Positions 25,779 to 34,651 of a stretch of 64,000 bases of DNA are shown piece after piece. Positions within the stretch are counted from its first letter, which is position 1, and each line of letters opens with the position of its first letter. Location: the NCBI RefSeq assembly GCF_018139685.1, contig NZ_JAGSPN010000004.1, positions 1 to 64,000 of the forward strand. Direction: 5' to 3'. The notes under the pieces are model-generated. The model was not told where the DNA came from. It saw only the letters and a program-made list of their open reading frames with translations, and searched no databases. Origin of the DNA: Cognatundibacterium luofuense. GTDB taxonomy: Bacteria; Pseudomonadota; Gammaproteobacteria; Burkholderiales; Burkholderiaceae_D. A program made the translations under genes and the position numbers.

Positions 25779-27080
25779 GTGACTTATAATTTTCACAATT
25801 ATTACACTGACCGTGCGGACGGGCTCATCAGTAAATTGACACTGACTGATGAACGAACCCAGATGCTTAAAGAGTTACGCAGTCGTGTTCGTACTCGAAC
25901 CAAAGAGGTTTTTGAAGAAGCTAAAAAGCTAGCTAAAAACAAGACTCTTGTAGCTCTTTCTATGGAAAGCTTCAAAGTCGAGCTTGCAACAACTCGGCTT
26001 CGCCATTTATCACCAATGGCTCAGGAAGAAATCGCTCTTTTGATTAAGAATATGGATGAGCAAACACGCACAGCGTTTTTAGAGTTAACCCCAAGGTTTT
26101 GGACGCAAGGTAGTTTTCAGTATAACACCCTCAATAACCCCTACAACACACCACCTCAAGAGATGGATATTGATGATGGAGCCTATCTGCCTATGGCTAT
26201 TTTCGAGGATAAGCCGGTAATTGGCCATCGGCTTCTCTTGCTTCTAGTCGATTCATCACTGCAATCACTTGTTGCCGAAAATAAAGGCTGGGAATTTGAA
26301 GCTAAACGAACCTGTGCTCGCATCAGAATTCCCGCTAAAAATACGCACATTGATGTTCCAATGTATGCCATTCCTGAAGATCAATTTTTACAGAAACAAG
26401 TGGCTTTGGCGTCATTCCATGAAACGGCTTTCGATTCTGTTGACGCGCGCGCTGATGCATGGATGAGCAATCGTGCGGCCTACGAATTGGATTCAAACTC
26501 GGTAAACCTTGCTTTACGCGATGGTGAACAAAAATGGTGTAAGAGTGATCCCAAAATTGTTGAGGATTGGTTTAATGAAAGTTGTGGACGTATTGGCCGC
26601 CACCTGCGCAAAACATGCCGCTTCATGAAATCTTGGCGCGATGCTCAGTGGGATAGTGGAGGACCTTCATCTATTTCACTCATGGCTGCTACTGTAAATA
26701 TTCTAGATCGTCTTCCACATGACAGTGGTGATTTTGGTGCAACGATGTTGTTGATTGCGACGCATCTTCCCAGCGAATTCAGCAACGGTATAGAAAGCCC
26801 TGACCATACAGATGAAAAACTGCTTTTCCCTCACTTCAGTGAGCATGGAGAACGTGAGCAGCAAATTATGGGTAAACTTCATGAATTAAAGGAGATCTTG
26901 GTTGAGGCTGAACGCTCTGCGACGAAAGAGCTCGCACTGAAAGTGATTAATCGTGCATTTGGTCAGCGTGTAACAAAAAGCGATTTGATCGTTAATAAGC
27001 AATCAGCTCCTGCGTTTAAGAATGATCCAAGTGTAGGCGATCAATCCAAGCGTATTAGTGCAACGATGTCTAGCGGTTAA
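25779..27080 (+). CDS. dncV: CBASS cGAS/DncV-like nucleotidyltransferase
   Basis: A 433-aa clade A CD-NTase. The active site is visible: G111-S112 in WTQGSFQYNT, D130-I-D132 in MDIDDGAYLP, and a third Asp at 192 in HIDVPM, nearly the same positions as in Vibrio DncV. It would make a cyclic dinucleotide (3',3'-cGAMP in the DncV prototype) that activates CapV. Length matches the family. It lies between capV and cap2; Cap2 is expected to conjugate its C-terminus (ending TMSSG) to targets and prime synthesis. Confidence 0.93.
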   Translation: MTYNFHNYYTDRADGLISKLTLTDERTQMLKELRSRVRTRTKEVFEEAKKLAKNKTLVALSMESFKVELATTRLRHLSPMAQEEIALLIKNMDEQTRTAFLELTPRFWTQGSFQYNTLNNPYNTPPQEMDIDDGAYLPMAIFEDKPVIGHRLLLLLVDSSLQSLVAENKGWEFEAKRTCARIRIPAKNTHIDVPMYAIPEDQFLQKQVALASFHETAFDSVDARADAWMSNRAAYELDSNSVNLALRDGEQKWCKSDPKIVEDWFNESCGRIGRHLRKTCRFMKSWRDAQWDSGGPSSISLMAATVNILDRLPHDSGDFGATMLLIATHLPSEFSNGIESPDHTDEKLLFPHFSEHGEREQQIMGKLHELKEILVEAERSATKELALKVINRAFGQRVTKSDLIVNKQSAPAFKNDPSVGDQSKRISATMSSG

Positions 27081-27086
27081 TCCCAC

Positions 27087-28868
27087 GTGTCAAGTCAAAT
27101 GCATCAAATCTTGCTGGGTTGCGGCTATCGCTATACCAAAACTCAGCATCTTCCGCAGAAAAATCCATTGCTCATCCATGACAAAGCTACAGGTTTCTAT
27201 GTTAAGGAATACAGCACAGCAGGCGGAGCATTCAAGATTGCTTTGAGTTTCAGTGGCGATCCTCACATTGAATTACCCGATGCATATGTTTTAAATAGCC
27301 CTGAGCAATACCGCGGTTGTTTATTACCGCATATTAATTTTGGATGGTATCTATGCTACGTCGAAGAGATGGAAGCGGATTGGAACCCCAATGATCTAGA
27401 TGGGACCTATCATCAAGTTGATCAACAAATTCAGCTGACACTCGATAGTTCTGTTTCTTCTGTTGTTGAAGGTACTCCTGATGATGTAGAACTGGAGGGA
27501 GAGTTTTCGTCATATTGGTTAGGCGACAAAACGGTATATCTGCTATCGGAGGCTGAAGAAGGACAAAATTTGCAGTGCTTAGTCGCTATTGCCGAACCTA
27601 ATAAAGCACGTCCTATAAGTAAAGAGAATGAAGAATGGGTCGCCTACCATGCGAGCCATGAATCGGAATGCAAGATATGGCTTAAGCAAAGGAGTTTGAT
27701 GGACAGCGACAGCGCTCGAATCCTTACTCGCGGTTTTAAAATTAAGCCTTCTCGTTTGGCTGGAGTCTCGTGGCCTCCTGAAGATTTAAAATCGGTGTTT
27801 GAATGGTTATCGGAAGTGGATCGCGCGGCTCTGATTCGAATTCTTGAGCATTTTGTTACTAATCCTGTTAAGCGTCATTTGTTACTGCTCGACGTTCTTC
27901 ATCAAGATATGGTCGCCCTTTACGTAGAGTTTAATCTTAAAGCGACTGCATTGGGCAGCTATTCGGTTAAGAAAAGTCGTCAAAAAGGGACTGGGCGGAC
28001 TGTTAAGCATAATGCTTTAGCTACTGGCTTATCAGGCAAAACCTCATGCAACAAGTTTGATCGCCTTAGCGTTACCAGAGCTGATCGAAAAACGATCTTG
28101 ACCCGTAATCGACCAAGGCCAGAAGTTGGTGATTTGAGTGGGAAACGGATTGCGCTTATTGGTTGCGGCACAATCGGTGGCTATTTATCTGGCCTATTAC
28201 TTCGCGCAGGAGCTGGATGCGGCAAAGGTAATTTTCACCTTTATGATGGCGATACGTTTGGCCCACAAAATTATGGGCGGCATGCACTTACAGTAACCCA
28301 TTTTGGGCAAAATAAAGCCGTTGCATTGGCTGAAAATCTCAAATCGACCATTCACCTTGCAAGCCAAATAGAAGGAATCCCTCTCTCCTTTCCGATCACG
28401 ACGGAGCATCTAAGAAGATATGATATTGTTATCGATGCCACAGGCCGTCCCCCTGTCTCAAAGCGCCTTGCCAAGCTAATCAATTCTATGTCTAGCGAGC
28501 AAAGGCCTATCGTTGTCCATGGGTTCAACGATGGAAACGGTCGATCCTCGAAGGTGATTGTTGATGATGGCCATTGTTGCTATGGCTGCTTGCAAGCCGA
28601 CCCTACTTTCTATAATCAAGACGGCGTTGATTTGCGTTTTAAAGACATCGATCACAAATCAGAACGACACATCAGTTGTGGTAGTACTTATACGCCTTAT
28701 GATGCTGCGGTTAGCGTGATTACTGCCAGTATGATGCAAGAGGCCGTACTGGCTTCTCTAGAGCCTGAAAGGCCTTGGACCTACAGCGAACATATGTTTG
28801 ACGGTAGCCGATCAAGGTCATCTCGTCACTTATCTCGTCAGCCTAAATGCGGGATTTGTTATGGTTGA
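27087..28868 (+). CDS. cap2: CBASS Cap2, E1-E2 fusion ligase
   Basis: A 593-aa protein. The N-terminal E2-like region contains HINFGWYLCYVEE with candidate catalytic Cys90. The C-terminal ThiF/E1 domain begins near residue 350 with RIALIGCGTIGGY, DGDTFGPQNYGRH and the candidate E1 Cys531 in ISCGSTYTPYD. Cap2 joins the C-terminus of the cyclase to target lysines, priming it. The start is GTG at 27087 (an ATG at 27099 is possible). It overlaps cap3 by 8 bp. Confidence 0.9.
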   Translation: MSSQMHQILLGCGYRYTKTQHLPQKNPLLIHDKATGFYVKEYSTAGGAFKIALSFSGDPHIELPDAYVLNSPEQYRGCLLPHINFGWYLCYVEEMEADWNPNDLDGTYHQVDQQIQLTLDSSVSSVVEGTPDDVELEGEFSSYWLGDKTVYLLSEAEEGQNLQCLVAIAEPNKARPISKENEEWVAYHASHESECKIWLKQRSLMDSDSARILTRGFKIKPSRLAGVSWPPEDLKSVFEWLSEVDRAALIRILEHFVTNPVKRHLLLLDVLHQDMVALYVEFNLKATALGSYSVKKSRQKGTGRTVKHNALATGLSGKTSCNKFDRLSVTRADRKTILTRNRPRPEVGDLSGKRIALIGCGTIGGYLSGLLLRAGAGCGKGNFHLYDGDTFGPQNYGRHALTVTHFGQNKAVALAENLKSTIHLASQIEGIPLSFPITTEHLRRYDIVIDATGRPPVSKRLAKLINSMSSEQRPIVVHGFNDGNGRSSKVIVDDGHCCYGCLQADPTFYNQDGVDLRFKDIDHKSERHISCGSTYTPYDAAVSVITASMMQEAVLASLEPERPWTYSEHMFDGSRSRSSRHLSRQPKCGICYG

Positions 28869-29322
28869 TTTTGAGCTGACATTTAAAGATAACAATGGCC
28901 ATCTGCTGGTGATCATGCCCACCGTTGTAACTCGATTGCTAGTGTATCGTCAGTTGCATTGGAATAGTAAAGAAGCGGCAGGAGTACTTATCGGTGAACG
29001 ACGAGGGCCGCATTTAGTTGTTCAGGATATTTCTGAACCTGGTAATGGAGATATTCGTAGTCGTTATTCAGTCGACAGGCGTGGTTCTCACCACCAGACC
29101 GTTGTTGATGAGGCCTTTATTCGATCTTCAGGAACGTTGCAATACTTGGGTGAATGGCACACTCATCCGGAGGATAAACCTTCTCCTTCGGCGAAAGATT
29201 TAAGCAGTTGGCGACGGCATCTTGTTGATTCGGAACAAATGCTTTTGGTCATCGTTGGGCGAGAAGAAATGTGGGCTGCAAAAAAGATTGCAGATACGAT
29301 TATTCCACTTAACAAAATTTAG
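28861..29322 (+). CDS. cap3: CBASS Cap3, JAMM isopeptidase
   Basis: A 153-aa metal-dependent deconjugase. The JAB/JAMM motif is visible: a Glu in AGVLIGERRG and the zinc site WHTHPEDKPSPSAKD. It reverses Cap2-catalysed conjugation and restrains the system. I chose the ATG at 28861, which overlaps the cap2 end by 8 bp, over an upstream TTG at 28798 lying within cap2. Confidence 0.9.
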   Translation: MVDFELTFKDNNGHLLVIMPTVVTRLLVYRQLHWNSKEAAGVLIGERRGPHLVVQDISEPGNGDIRSRYSVDRRGSHHQTVVDEAFIRSSGTLQYLGEWHTHPEDKPSPSAKDLSSWRRHLVDSEQMLLVIVGREEMWAAKKIADTIIPLNKI

Positions 29323-29412
29323 AATAAATCTTTGATTTAAGTAAAACCTGAATGTCTAATGCTTTATTTTAAATAAGTCAAAGCAAGCACGTGCTGTCTT
29401 TATATTTGTTAG

Positions 29413-29649
29413 CTTGGGTGGATTGATCTTGTAGGTGGGATTGTAGGAAATATATTCCCAAGCCTAATATTGAACAAGCCAGAAGAAACAGATGTGCCGC
29501 ATCACATCTTCAGAGCCTACTATTTAAATGATGGAATTTATCAAGTGCTGGGTGAAAGACATAATGTTCAACCAATACTTGATGAAGTCATGAGGGTTCA
29601 TGAACTGTTGGAAGGGTTTGATGAAAGTGGTGGAACGTTTAGGCAATAA
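29413..29649 (+). pseudogene. Fragment of an unrecognised gene
   Basis: An open frame without start codon, about 78 residues (containing PHHIFRAYYLNDGIYQVLGE and ending GGTFRQ), stops at TAA 29647-29649 and is followed by a hairpin with T's. The coherent, low-GC protein-like sequence and terminator suggest the 3' end of a lost gene. No family recognised. Confidence 0.4.
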
Positions 29650-29675
29650 AAAAGCACCTTACAGTGCTTCTTCTT
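29648..29675 (+). terminator. Terminator-like hairpin
   Basis: AAAAAAGCACC TTACA GTGCTTCTTCTT: AAGCAC pairs with GTGCTT. It may serve both the fragment on the left and the oppositely oriented fragment on the right. Confidence 0.6.
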
Positions 29676-29940
29676 AATAAGATACAGGAAGTGTTAAGGT
29701 ATCTTTATAGTTATTCGATTTATCATATTGATTTTCCGGGATTGATACCATCACATATCTTGATGTAATTTCAAACTGCACAACAGTTTTTATACTGGAA
29801 GTGTAATTAATTGCATCTGTATTTCCTGAAGTAACTCCAGTCATTGTTTTTGATGGATTTCCAAAAATTGTAAGTGTTGGAGTCAAACGGTAATCATTCC
29901 GAAAATTAACAGACGCTAAAAGTAGAATTTTCTCGTACTA
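29674..29940 (-). pseudogene. C-terminal fragment of an unrecognised secreted or structural protein
   Basis: The minus-strand frame ends at 29674 with the beta-rich sequence YKDTLTLPVSY and extends upstream past the ATG at 29886 with no convincing start. Thr/Ser/Asn-rich alternating strands resemble the end of a fimbrial, coat-U or phage structural protein, but this is only an impression. Confidence 0.35.
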
Positions 29941-29987
29941 TCAGCGTAGGAGATTCTTCATGAAAATATCAAAATTCAGTGATAGTG

Positions 29988-30359
<372 letters not shown>

Positions 30360-31601
30360 TCAGTGTTCGGATGCATTACAGGCAGTTTTCAACAGTTCCT
30401 TAAAAATACCTTGAAATTCTATTCGCATACGGACTATCAGCGGCTTAGGGAAATTGTTCTCATCAGATCTTCCATATGCCTGAAAAAACACTGCGGTTTC
30501 ATTTGAGACCATCATTTTTTCGAATTCGCAGGCATTATTTTTGGTTGTGGTCAACTCTAAGTCGGTTAGTTTGCCGGATTCAAAATGTAATGTAGGTATT
30601 ATGTTTTTTGAATCAATGTTGGGTCGCCAGTTGATTGCAATTATAAGTGGAATGTTTCCATCTTTGTCTTTGCCTGCTTCAATGCGAGCTTCCCAGTTGG
30701 AGTAAAGTGTGTAATTTTGATAGCGATTGGGAGCTAATGTAATCGAACAAGTAATGTTACTTTCTTTGGATGCGCAATAGTTTACTGCAATAGGTATAGG
30801 GTACTTCTTTGCGTTTGATATTGAAGAATTATTTTCATTTAAAACTCTCGAGCTAGATTCGATCAGAGCTTGTGTTGAAAAATAATTCCCTAAATACACG
30901 GCTGAATAGAGTGAGACCATGTAAATAAGTAAAGATGATTTTATTCTTTTTAATTCAAATTCCGAATTTATACCGAATTCTATTTTTATTTTTTTAAATG
31001 AAAAGTTTAGATAGTATAGAGCACCAAGTGAAATTGCGAATAAGTCAATAAGTGTTGAGATGGCTACTATCAATGTTGAGGGGAATTCGCTCTGGATCGG
31101 CAATTTAATTATTAAATTGGAAGTTATTGCCCCTATTGCTGTGGACATCGTTGCAAAAATAATTGCCATCGAAGTAAGTAGCAAGGTGATAATGCAAGTT
31201 TCGACAAAATTCAATTTAAATTCATTGATTATTTTTTTTGTAAGTAATAATCCAGTAAATACTTCAAATGCTATATATGCTAAAATAATTATGAATGGAG
31301 TTGCTATGGTTGAAATGGGATTTTTTGTGAATGCACTACTTATTTGGTAGTAATTGTACGTGTAAGGGAAGGATGTTAGCCACAAATTTAGAATTATCCC
31401 AGCAATAATTGCTAAAATGCATAGTGTGCCTAATCCAGAAAAAATGCCATTTCTTTTTTTTGAGTCGTTAAGTGACGAGAAAAGACTTTCTTTGCTTGAT
31501 GCGAAATCATAGATTAGTTTAATGTTGCTTATTGGGAATTTTAACAAGTTTTTCATAATATGAAAAATAATTTCAAATAATTTATTTTCATGTTTTTGCA
31601 T
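30360..31601 (-). CDS. AT-rich orphan membrane protein, unknown function
   Basis: A 413-aa protein with strongly AT-rich codon use (many Ile, Asn, Lys, Ser) unlike its neighbours, a sign of transfer. Hydrophobic segments lie at about residues 53-73, 93-118, 135-160, 175-200 and 222-245. The last 150 residues are a soluble domain with four Cys, possibly periplasmic. No motif or family is recognised. It lies at the island end between the CBASS/IS block and the integrase, a common cargo position. Confidence 0.65.
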   Translation of the reverse strand: MQKHENKLFEIIFHIMKNLLKFPISNIKLIYDFASSKESLFSSLNDSKKRNGIFSGLGTLCILAIIAGIILNLWLTSFPYTYNYYQISSAFTKNPISTIATPFIIILAYIAFEVFTGLLLTKKIINEFKLNFVETCIITLLLTSMAIIFATMSTAIGAITSNLIIKLPIQSEFPSTLIVAISTLIDLFAISLGALYYLNFSFKKIKIEFGINSEFELKRIKSSLLIYMVSLYSAVYLGNYFSTQALIESSSRVLNENNSSISNAKKYPIPIAVNYCASKESNITCSITLAPNRYQNYTLYSNWEARIEAGKDKDGNIPLIIAINWRPNIDSKNIIPTLHFESGKLTDLELTTTKNNACEFEKMMVSNETAVFFQAYGRSDENNFPKPLIVRMRIEFQGIFKELLKTACNASEH

Positions 31602-32127
31602 ATTTGCGCCTACTTTTTAATTATTTTATTTAATTAATTTTTTTTATGAGTTTTTTCTATTTTTCTTTGATTTTGTGGTTCTGATAATAAGAATAGGTAT
31701 TATGTTTTTTTTGATTTTCAGATTTAATGGAACAAAGTTTTTGTATTTTTCGGCGATTTTTTGATGGAGCGGTTTGATAATAAAAGTTGATTAAATTAAT
31801 TCTATGCTCTTCAGAAAACGCAGATTATCTTTAAAGATGGATGTGTCCGAAGAATCTAGAGGTGAATTGGTGTTCGAGTGCTTTTGTGTAAATTAAGCTT
31901 TCAGTCTAAGTGAGATAATTCGATCTTTTGTCTAATAAGATTAATGAATTATCTTAATGAATTTAATCAAAAGAAACTTAATTGGCGCTTCCCTAAGGAT
32001 GAAATTCCGGTTTGTTTAAGCTATTTTTCTGTAAAAATTGTCGCTTGTAGCGCCTCGAATTGAGTAGACAATCCAAGACGCTCCACTAAAAAATTAAGCG
32101 CTACCAAATCCAGTTGGTCTATTTTTG
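31602..32127. other. AT-rich intergenic region between orphan gene and integrase
   Basis: About 525 bp. It includes the promoter region of the minus-strand membrane gene and the space after the integrase stop. No open frame or RNA gene is supported. Confidence 0.5.
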
Positions 32128-33336
32128 CTACTTAGAATCGACACTGTTTACAATGAATGTAGACCATGCCTCCATCAACGGCCGACGCTGTTCAAGTAAA
32201 TCCGTTCGATGATAGGCAGCCTCGACTTTATTTTGTATAACATGAGCCAACGCTCGCTCAGCTAAATCACGCGGGTAACCGTGTTCACTACACCAGTCTC
32301 TGAAACTTGACCGGAATCCATGGGCAGTTGCGAATCGCCCTTCGGTATCGCTGGGCGCTTCACATCGGCGAAGGAAACTGGTTAACGTCATATCTGATAA
32401 TTCGATTTGGTCACGAGGTGATGGAAAAACGAGTTCGTCGTGGCGCCCCTCCTGCTGTCGCAAGATTTCCAATGCGCGAGTTGATAACGGTATGCGGTGT
32501 TGTAGCTGGGCTTTCATGCGTGTCGACGGAATGGTCCAGATGGCATTTACCCAGTCGACTTCAGTCCATTTCATTCCCCGGACCTCTCCCGAGCGTGCAG
32601 CAGTCAAAATCAAGAACTCAAGCATGGGACGTGTAACGTCGTACCTTGCAGAAGCGATTAATTTTTCCTGGACAAATGCCGGGATATCGATCCATGGCAT
32701 AGCGGGTTGATGTTGTGTCCGAACCGTTTTGGAGGGCTGTTGTGGCAGTAAGTGTTCGACAACGTCAACTGGATTAGAGGTGCAAAAACCATGGGCCCAC
32801 CCCCAGGCCATAACCGCATGGAGCCTTTGCTTCAAGCGACTAGCTGTTTCAGCTTTCGTAACCCAAACTGGACGTAATGTATCAGCGATGTGGCGGGGTT
32901 GGATCTGATCTAATGGCATTTTCCCGAGTTTTGGAAAAGCATAGGTTGTGACTGTGTTGATCCACTGTTGTCCATGTTTTGCATTTTTCCATCCCGGAAG
33001 TAATTCTGAATGCAGCGTGATCGCGGCTTCTTTGAACGTTGGAATGACTAATTTTTGAGATTCAGCCACCTTTTCTTCGAGCGGATCAATTCCCTGCGCC
33101 AGCTTCTCTCGCATCGTTGACGCGACTTTGCCAACTTGGGCGATACCAACTTCCGGGTAGCTACCTAAGCCCGCATTCCTTCTTTTGCCAGTCACTGGAC
33201 TGACGTATCGTAAAACCCATTTTCCACAACCTTTTGTCTTCGTAGGAAGTAACGAAAGCCCTGTAATGCCACCGTGTGATAGGGCAGGTGAGTCGGGCTT
33301 GATGTTGCGTGCTTTTGCATCAGTCAGTATTGCCAT
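32128..33336 (-). CDS. P4-type tyrosine integrase of the genomic island
   Basis: A 402-aa integrase that would catalyse site-specific recombination between island and chromosome. It has an N-terminal DUF4102-like arm-binding domain (MAILTDAKARNIKPDSPALSHG), a SAM-like core-binding domain and a C-terminal catalytic domain. Catalytic residues are visible: Arg in TAARSGEVRG, His-x-x-Arg in HGFRSSF, His in LAHVIQNKVEAAY and the Tyr in AYHRTDLLEQRR. The gene starts about 175 bp from a tRNA-Ser-like 3' end and reads into the island, as expected for such elements. It appears intact. Confidence 0.93.
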   Translation of the reverse strand: MAILTDAKARNIKPDSPALSHGGITGLSLLPTKTKGCGKWVLRYVSPVTGKRRNAGLGSYPEVGIAQVGKVASTMREKLAQGIDPLEEKVAESQKLVIPTFKEAAITLHSELLPGWKNAKHGQQWINTVTTYAFPKLGKMPLDQIQPRHIADTLRPVWVTKAETASRLKQRLHAVMAWGWAHGFCTSNPVDVVEHLLPQQPSKTVRTQHQPAMPWIDIPAFVQEKLIASARYDVTRPMLEFLILTAARSGEVRGMKWTEVDWVNAIWTIPSTRMKAQLQHRIPLSTRALEILRQQEGRHDELVFPSPRDQIELSDMTLTSFLRRCEAPSDTEGRFATAHGFRSSFRDWCSEHGYPRDLAERALAHVIQNKVEAAYHRTDLLEQRRPLMEAWSTFIVNSVDSK

Positions 33337-33369
33337 TGTCAGCCTCAGCTATAAGAAATTACCACAAAC

Positions 33370-33391
33370 CAGTATGCCATTCAGTATGCCA
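33370..33391 (+). repeat. Tandem CAGTATGCCA repeats upstream of integrase
   Basis: Two copies of CAGTATGCCA, at 33370-33379 and 33382-33391, 12 bp apart. A similar pair lies at 33579-33600 on the other side of the attachment sequence. Their position suggests arm-type integrase binding sites. Confidence 0.55.
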
Positions 33392-33511
33392 TTTGTAGTG
33401 AGAACGGGTTGGAAAATGTTGGTTTCGATTGGATATTAATCCGATATAAGTGTATGATTTTATTGGAGTAAATTTGATTTTGCTGGAACTTGTTGGACTG
33501 TCTTATGGACG

Positions 33512-33526
33512 CCCCCCTCTCCGCCA
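33512..33526 (+). other. Probable attachment site (tRNA-Ser 3' end)
   Basis: CCCCCCTCTCCGCCA matches the 3' end (T-arm, acceptor, CCA) of many bacterial tRNA-Ser genes. The rest of the tRNA is absent to the left, and a strong terminator follows 10 bp later as it would after a tRNA gene. I infer this is the att copy left at the distal end of the island, with the intact tRNA-Ser beyond the left window edge. Confidence 0.6.
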
Positions 33527-33535
33527 GAACATAAA

Positions 33536-33565
33536 AAGCCCTTGATTTCTCGAGGGCTTTTTTGT
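33536..33565 (+). terminator. Terminator after the att site
   Basis: AAGCCCTTGA, loop TTTC, TCGAGGGCTT then T's: a 10-bp stem with one G-T pair and a long T tract. Probably the original tRNA terminator. Confidence 0.85.
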
Positions 33566-33578
33566 TTTTCTATCGGGT

Positions 33579-33600
33579 CAGTATGCCACGCAGTATGTTA
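33579..33600 (+). repeat. Tandem CAGTATGCCA-like repeats right of the att site
   Basis: CAGTATGCCA at 33579-33588 and CAGTATGTTA at 33591-33600, with the same 12-bp spacing as the pair at 33370-33391. Their presence on the chromosomal side hints at a remnant of a second, related element. Confidence 0.5.
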
Positions 33601-33635
33601 TTAATGGCACGTGCAAAGATCATTTACTTTGCCTT

Positions 33636-33803
33636 TCAGAGGCCAAGCTTTTCAGTAAGTAAAATTTTGATTATGTTAAAAATAGAATTTTTGCGTGTGT
33701 GAGTCTGAACAGACGTTTGACTGACGCGACTAACAAAGGCAGCAACGGCCAGTACAGCCAATAACTCAATTAAAGTAAAACCTATTATTCTACGAAGTAA
33801 CAT
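33636..33803 (-). pseudogene. Type IV prepilin N-terminal fragment
   Basis: A 55-codon minus-strand frame begins MLLRRIIGFTLIELLAVLAV, the classic prepilin signal with Gly-Phe-Thr-Leu-Ile-Glu at the cleavage site. It then diverges and stops at 33636. Normal pilins are over 120 residues, so this is a truncated pilin or pseudopilin gene. Confidence 0.55.
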
Positions 33804-33998
33804 CGGTCATGTTATTTTCTCTTGCATAGTGTCACCAGTATATATGCCACACCGTGTTAACCTTGCCGAGGGTCAGTGGAGTATATGTCATAGACGTCAT
33901 CTCCTTCTTTAGATGTGAGTGGCTTGAAAAAATGCCAGCAGATACTCTCCCGCGAGAGGGAAAGCAACCCAGAGAGCTTGCGGTCGGAGGATCGCGTC

Positions 33999-34562
33999 AT
34001 GGTAAGGGCGGGAAAAACCAATAATATGATTACTTCTGGAATTGACAAAGACGGGGAATCCTTGCGTTTATTGGTCGCGCAAGCGCTCCGCTCTTATCCT
34101 ACTGAAAGCATTCATCCTTTCTTGGAAGACAAGAACGTGCTTGTGCGAAGCGCCGCTGCAAGGGAGGTGCAGATTCGTGGAGAGTTCGTATCGTTTCAAT
34201 ATGCAATTGGTCTTCTTCAAGACAAACGAGCATATGTCCGGGAAATTGGCGTTTTTATACTAGGGCAGCATGGCACGCCGACTTATCCTTATAAGGCAGA
34301 GTCGATAGCCTTAATTTCTGAACGACTAACGTCAGATAAATCCAGTGCTGTTAGAGCTGCTGCGGCGGCGAGCCTCGGCCATCTAAGAGCATATGAGGCA
34401 ATTGAGTTCTTAATCGAAGCCGCGTCCGACACTTCGGCTGATGTGCGTGGATGTGTTGCATTTGCACTAAATGGTATGAAACGTCGGATCAGGGCTCGAG
34501 AAGTACTCAGAACACTTAGAAAGGATGAAAATGGTGAAGTTCGTTTTTGGGCTGATGAATAA
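33999..34562 (+). CDS. HEAT-repeat protein
   Basis: A 187-aa protein made of alpha-helical HEAT-type repeats (LEDKNVLVRSAAAREVQ, LQDKRAYVREIGVFILGQ, TSDKSSAVRAAAAASLGHL, SDTSADVRGCVAFALNGM). Such repeats form a curved scaffold for protein binding. The ATG at 33999 has GGAGGA seven bases upstream; a longer frame from GTG 33915 lacks such a site. No enzymatic motif is present; the partner is unknown. Confidence 0.7.
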   Translation: MVRAGKTNNMITSGIDKDGESLRLLVAQALRSYPTESIHPFLEDKNVLVRSAAAREVQIRGEFVSFQYAIGLLQDKRAYVREIGVFILGQHGTPTYPYKAESIALISERLTSDKSSAVRAAAAASLGHLRAYEAIEFLIEAASDTSADVRGCVAFALNGMKRRIRAREVLRTLRKDENGEVRFWADE

Positions 34563-34651
34563 AGGTCTTAACCTACAAACTTAGTCAAATATGAGGATTA
34601 AGTGCGCCACCTGATGGTTCAATTCGGCGGCGCTTTATTTTCAAGCCTTGC

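Noticed and set aside
33512-33526. A complete tRNA-Ser gene
   Set aside because: Only the last 15 bases are present; no D-, anticodon- or variable arm can be folded upstream.
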